Assembly (NCBI GenBank): GCA_039105265.1 | Contig: JAPFFF010000051.1 | Coordinates: 372,001 to 436,000, forward strand | Direction of reading: 5' to 3' | Source: Tritrichomonas musculus | Taxonomy: Eukaryota > Parabasalia > Tritrichomonadida > Tritrichomonadidae | Length of the DNA stretch: 64,000 nt | Shown here: positions 59,926-64,000 of the stretch, one piece after another | How positions within the stretch are numbered: the first letter of the stretch is position 1 | Layout: each line of letters starts with the position of its first letter | Notes under the pieces: model-generated | Told to the model about the DNA's origin: nothing | What the model saw: the letters and a program-made list of their open reading frames with translations, nothing else | The model's database searches: none | Position numbers and translations under genes: made by a program

Positions 59926-62900
59926 ATGAAATCAAGAAAATCTAGTCGATCTCCTCAATCTCAAGCCACTCCACAAATACCTGCGCTTATAGCAAAGCAC
60001 CAACCAGTTAGAATGGATCCAGGACATAAAAAATATTGTGTTAATTCTGCATCTGGCGCCAGAACAGAATTATCTTCTCCCAAAAGAAAAATCTCCCCAT
60101 CTAGTCGCGCGCATATTGTTCCACCTCAACCAGAACTCACTTCAACATTTTCTTCTAAAAGTAAGAGCAAATCCTTCAAATCAACAAATAAAAAATTACC
60201 TTTAATTGATGCTCCAGTATATACCCACAATTTTGACGCTTTAATGGATATATTTCTCAGTAAAATTGCAATGCAACCACTTCCCCAAGCGTTAGAATCC
60301 TTTTTCAAACATCATTTCAATGCAAAACAATCGATAGTTTACCAAGAGATTCCAAATCTTCAACTTCTTTACAGCCCTACTTTACGCACAACGATGACTC
60401 ATGGCAGTGGTCTAGTTGGATATACTTTTTTTTCTAGAAAAATTCTACGTTCTCATAATGGCGCTTCACATCCATCATTTTTACCATCATCAGACGCAGA
60501 TATGTGCCCGACCAATGCTCCCATTTTACTTTTTCCTTTATGGGATTGGAAAAATAATATCACATTTGTTGTTCAAATAGTACGACTTCCATCCACTCCT
60601 CAATTTACTAATACAGATGAAGAATTTATTGATTGGTTTACAAAGAAGTTTAAGCTTCTCAGTCGGTGGTTAAAGCCACAAACTCAGATCGACCAAATAA
60701 TCCCAGAATTATTACAATACATGAAACGGGATCAATTTTTGATAAAAGCTGAAAAAATCGTTTCCACTCTATTCAATTGTCGATCCTTTGAAATCTGGAA
60801 GCAGGATCACATCACAGAAACCGTCGTACGATACAACCACTTTTCAGAGGGCTGCGTTGATTTGATTGGCCTCTCAAACGCTGGAATTGTAGGCGACTGT
60901 CTCACGCGCCAGCAGACTTTAAATGTCCTCATGAACAAGTACTGCAACAGCTACAACAGCACCGTCGATGGCGAAGAGAACGAGGCTGTTCTTTGCGTTC
61001 CTGTCTCAGAGAACGATGGCAAAAAAACGTTCGTTTTAGTTTTGAGGGGTCCACAAAATAACGAACTTTTCACCAAGGAAGATGAAGACACGTTGATGAA
61101 GGCTGCTCCGATTATATTGCTTGGTTTGTCGAACGCTGAGTCGTTCTCTGTGTTCGACAAAGAGTTCCAAGAATCACGCGTCGAGAGGGAAGGACTGGCT
61201 GGACTTCTTGAAGTTGTAGAGATTGTCTCTTCGCAACTGGAAACAGAGAAACTGACAGACGTTATTATGGAGAAAGGCCGATTATTGACCAATTCTGATC
61301 GGTGTTCATTATTTCTTGTGAATGAGCAGAGAGACCGTTTAATATCATATCTGCATCAGGGCCTTGAAAACAGCATCGATTTGCCGATAAACAAAGGAAT
61401 TGCTGGCAAAACCGTCATGGAGGCGCGCATATTGAATATACCCGATGCTTATGAAACCGACTTTTTTGACTGCACAACCGATAGGGACAGCGGTTATCGT
61501 ACCAAGTCAATTTTGAGTGTCCCTATTTATAACAACCGAGGTGAAGTGATGGGAGTGACAGAAATGGTCAATAAAAAAGACGATAAACCGTTCACCGAGT
61601 GGGACACAAAGTTGATTCAAATCTTTAACGTCTTTTGTGGGATTTCCCTTGAAAACGCGCGTCTTTATCAAGAGTCAATGGAGATGTCGCATCATCTTCG
61701 AAGCTTCTTTGATACGGCTTTTTCAATTAGTCACAGTAATAAAAGCGTCCAACGTGTAATTAGCGATATCTTGCAAAACGCTAAGAACACAATTGGTGCT
61801 ACAAACGCTTCCATTTTCGTCTTGGATGATACAAGCAGTCCTGGTGTTTTATCGACTTACATCTCTGACACTGAAAAAATGCCTCCATCGATACCAATGA
61901 ACGCCGGAATTGCCGCAATGTGTGTCAAGACGAAAGAGTCGTACATTGTCAATGATTGCTACAATTCACCAATGTTCAATCGAACGATAGATCACATCAC
62001 ACAGATCAAAAGTAAGTCGATTTTGGCGGTTCCTATTTTGACAACAAACTGCACTGTTCTCGGTGTTACTGAAATCATCAACAAGCAAAAAGGAGAATTT
62101 TTAAAGAAAGACATGATGACACTACAAGCATTTTCAGCATTTGCTGCAATTGCGATTGAGAATTCAAGATTGAAGGACATTGCACAACTCGGAGATGCTG
62201 AAATTGAAATGAAGAAATGGATCATGTTTAAAGAGCGGAATCAATATGATATACCTGTCAATTTAGAACTTGATGATGAACAAAAGAAGAAGGTTGTTTC
62301 ATTGAATTGTTTCGCTGTTGATTTTAAAGGAGTCAATCATTTCAAAGAGTTGTTCTTCTTCTTTAATAAATTCAAGTTATTAGAAACGTTCAAAATTACA
62401 AATGAACGTTTCTTTAGATTTATTTTTGTCATCTCTTCAACTTATAATCCTGTTCCTTATCATAATTGGACACATGCATGTGATGTTGCACAATACGTTA
62501 CATATGAAATTGTAACTGCTGGTTTAGATAAGATTTTCACATCCTTCGAATTGTTCGGTCTTTTGACTGCTGCAATTTGTCATGATGCAAATCATGAAGG
62601 CTTAAATAACGTGTATAACGTCAAGGCAGAAACTCCATTTGGAATCTTATTTAAGGATCAAAGTGTTATGGAAATGCATCATATAACTGTTGCCATTCCA
62701 ATCATAACACGTGATGACATCAACTTGTTCCAAGCACTTGATTCTGATGAAACTAAAAAGATGTGGAATTTGTTCATTAAGTTGATATTGGCAACTGATA
62801 TGGCAAATCATTTTGCTCTTGTTAAAAAGTGCCAAGCATTGAATGATGAAGGAAAATGGACTTTTGATGAGCAAGAAAATAGAACTTTGGCTCTTCAACT

Positions 62901-63261
62901 CGTAATTAAAGTTGCCGATATTTCAAACGTGTCAAGACCGTTTGAATTGGCCAATAAATGGTGCGATATTTTGAATAACGAGTTCTTTAGACAAGGCGAC
63001 TTGGAGAAAGAAAGTGGAATCGGTTTAACATCGCCATTGAATGATAGAGAAAACTCAGATAAACCTAAATCACAGATCGGCTTCTATAATTTCATTTGCT
63101 TGCCTTTGTATCAAGTCGTGGCGTTAATTTTCCCTCCTCTTCAGGTGAATGTCGACTCACTTAAATCTAATCTGGAAGTGTGGAAGTCAATGGTAAATCA
63201 GGCACCTCCTCAAGAGGCACAAAAACAACCAGAACAGCAACCACAGCAGAAATCATCTTAA
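59926..63261 (+). CDS. GAF-domain cyclic nucleotide phosphodiesterase
   Basis: 1111 residues, ATG at 59926. A disordered basic N terminus (about 1-70) is followed by GAF or GAF-like domains: two weak ones (about 75-230, 240-395) and two clear ones at about 428-585 (SDRCSLFLVNEQRDRL...MVNKKDDKPFTEWD) and 595-755 (ASIFVLDD...IINKQKGEF). The class I PDE catalytic domain occupies about 790-1090: HNWTHACD (H846 acid, H850 metal), HDANHEG (H886, D887, H890), VADISN (D998) and the nucleotide-gripping SQIGF (Q1050). All are intact. It should hydrolyse cAMP and/or cGMP under control of ligand-binding GAF domains, as in PDE2/5/6/10/11. A Gln-rich tail ends the protein. Confidence 0.95.
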   Translation: MKSRKSSRSPQSQATPQIPALIAKHQPVRMDPGHKKYCVNSASGARTELSSPKRKISPSSRAHIVPPQPELTSTFSSKSKSKSFKSTNKKLPLIDAPVYTHNFDALMDIFLSKIAMQPLPQALESFFKHHFNAKQSIVYQEIPNLQLLYSPTLRTTMTHGSGLVGYTFFSRKILRSHNGASHPSFLPSSDADMCPTNAPILLFPLWDWKNNITFVVQIVRLPSTPQFTNTDEEFIDWFTKKFKLLSRWLKPQTQIDQIIPELLQYMKRDQFLIKAEKIVSTLFNCRSFEIWKQDHITETVVRYNHFSEGCVDLIGLSNAGIVGDCLTRQQTLNVLMNKYCNSYNSTVDGEENEAVLCVPVSENDGKKTFVLVLRGPQNNELFTKEDEDTLMKAAPIILLGLSNAESFSVFDKEFQESRVEREGLAGLLEVVEIVSSQLETEKLTDVIMEKGRLLTNSDRCSLFLVNEQRDRLISYLHQGLENSIDLPINKGIAGKTVMEARILNIPDAYETDFFDCTTDRDSGYRTKSILSVPIYNNRGEVMGVTEMVNKKDDKPFTEWDTKLIQIFNVFCGISLENARLYQESMEMSHHLRSFFDTAFSISHSNKSVQRVISDILQNAKNTIGATNASIFVLDDTSSPGVLSTYISDTEKMPPSIPMNAGIAAMCVKTKESYIVNDCYNSPMFNRTIDHITQIKSKSILAVPILTTNCTVLGVTEIINKQKGEFLKKDMMTLQAFSAFAAIAIENSRLKDIAQLGDAEIEMKKWIMFKERNQYDIPVNLELDDEQKKKVVSLNCFAVDFKGVNHFKELFFFFNKFKLLETFKITNERFFRFIFVISSTYNPVPYHNWTHACDVAQYVTYEIVTAGLDKIFTSFELFGLLTAAICHDANHEGLNNVYNVKAETPFGILFKDQSVMEMHHITVAIPIITRDDINLFQALDSDETKKMWNLFIKLILATDMANHFALVKKCQALNDEGKWTFDEQENRTLALQLVIKVADISNVSRPFELANKWCDILNNEFFRQGDLEKESGIGLTSPLNDRENSDKPKSQIGFYNFICLPLYQVVALIFPPLQVNVDSLKSNLEVWKSMVNQAPPQEAQKQPEQQPQQKSS

Positions 63262-63891
63262 CAATTTTATTGACCAAAATAATATTCTGTGAGTTTTAAT
63301 CTTTGATCAAAAAAAAAAAAAAAAAAAGATAAGCATATCTATATTCTGAAATAATGATCATTTATTATTATTTAAAACTTTTTTTATTTGTTGATAACAG
63401 TTAATTAATTAATAAAAATTATAAAGCTAAATCAATACAATATCATAGGATCATTGGAAAAAATTCAGAATGGCACTCAATTTTTTAAACCTTTTCATAT
63501 TAAAAATTGCATACAATGAGATATGAGCACATTTATTTCGTCTATTTTTTTATGGGTTTTCTAAATTTTGAATAGTTTATTTATTTAAAAAGTTGAGTGA
63601 AAAAATAAAATTTTTAAATAATAACAAGTATATTTTACAATCGATTATTGATTAAAATGATAATATATATATAAAATATATACAATATGATAATATCATT
63701 TCATCAAAATCAAATTGTTTATATAAATATGTTGTTTGCTATTTTTCAAACCTGTATTAAATAAACAATTTTTAGCCCAGATTAATCGCATTCACCACAA
63801 ACTAGAGAGATTTAACACATATTTTCCATCTCAATCTATGATCCATCCAAATCACTCACAAGTTTACATCATCTCCAATAGGTCATTTATG
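63262..63891. other. AT-rich spacer
   Basis: A poly-A run lies near 63309-63327. Nothing else recognised. Confidence 0.55.
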
Positions 63892-64000
63892 CTACCAAAA
63901 GATTAATTGTCTCAGCAACAAGCTATCTACTATATCAAAATCTGTAATGCGCGGGTGGAAATCGGAATCAAGGAGAATGTTCTCTGGCTTAAGATCGCGG
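63892..64000 (-). pseudogene. Protein kinase fragment running off the window
   Basis: The minus strand enters at 64000 with RDLKPENILLDSDFHPRITD, the catalytic loop of a TKL-type kinase like those at 2338 and 14585. After FD, where DFG should stand, similarity is lost and a stop follows at 63892. The downstream kinase lobe is not found in the next 600 bases, so this copy is probably truncated. The upstream part lies outside the window. Confidence 0.65.

Overview
The window reads as nuclear DNA of a parabasalid protist, most like Tritrichomonas (a Trichomonas vaginalis relative). The evidence is very AT-rich intergenic DNA, long genes with no introns of the known trichomonad type, the standard code (TAA, TAG and TGA all used), stops often written TAAA, and the expanded families typical of trichomonads: BspA-like leucine-rich repeat proteins (LRR_5), DUF3447/ankyrin proteins, and TKL-type protein kinases with Sel1, ankyrin or LRR additions. 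The genus is an inference from gene content.

Left part (1-20 kb): a DUF3447/ankyrin gene (minus) diverges from a kinase-Sel1-BspA fusion (2.3-5.8 kb). Two broken LRR-family remnants follow, then a membrane-anchored BspA-like surface protein (7.3-9.2 kb), a Sel1 protein with a degenerate kinase domain (9.4-11.3 kb), a kinase followed by ten ankyrin modules split by short AT-rich spacers (14.6-11.7 kb, minus), and a 1601-residue LRR/coiled-coil protein with about 34 BspA repeats.

Middle (20-33 kb): gene-poor. It holds a 2.4-kb inverted-repeat element bounded by TTAA, a split DUF3447-ankyrin-LRR gene, a small inverted-repeat element with a GC-rich core, a kinase pseudogene, and a BTB-like/coiled-coil/LRR gene with a nearly identical truncated 1.48-kb copy beside it.

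Right part (33-64 kb): mostly conserved single genes. A TOR-like PIKK of 2219 residues appears to have lost every catalytic motif. Then come a BTB-like/coiled-coil protein with F5/8C domains, an ankyrin-module kinase, a foldback-type element with a 43-bp satellite, a Frag1/DRAM/Sfk1 membrane protein, tRNA-Ser(UGA), a CARMIL-like LRR protein, a copine, a second DUF3447+LRR composite gene, the remnant of a possible virus-like element, and a GAF-cyclic nucleotide phosphodiesterase. A decayed kinase fragment runs off the right edge.

The genes are not an operon. Themes are signalling (kinases, PDE, TOR-like protein, copine) and repeat scaffolds (BspA, ankyrin, Sel1). The most unusual signals are (1) intron-like spacers between single ankyrin repeats at several loci, sharing an ATGRAATT-type box, (2) the TOR-like pseudokinase, and (3) a domain of about 55 residues placed just before the BspA repeats in otherwise different proteins.
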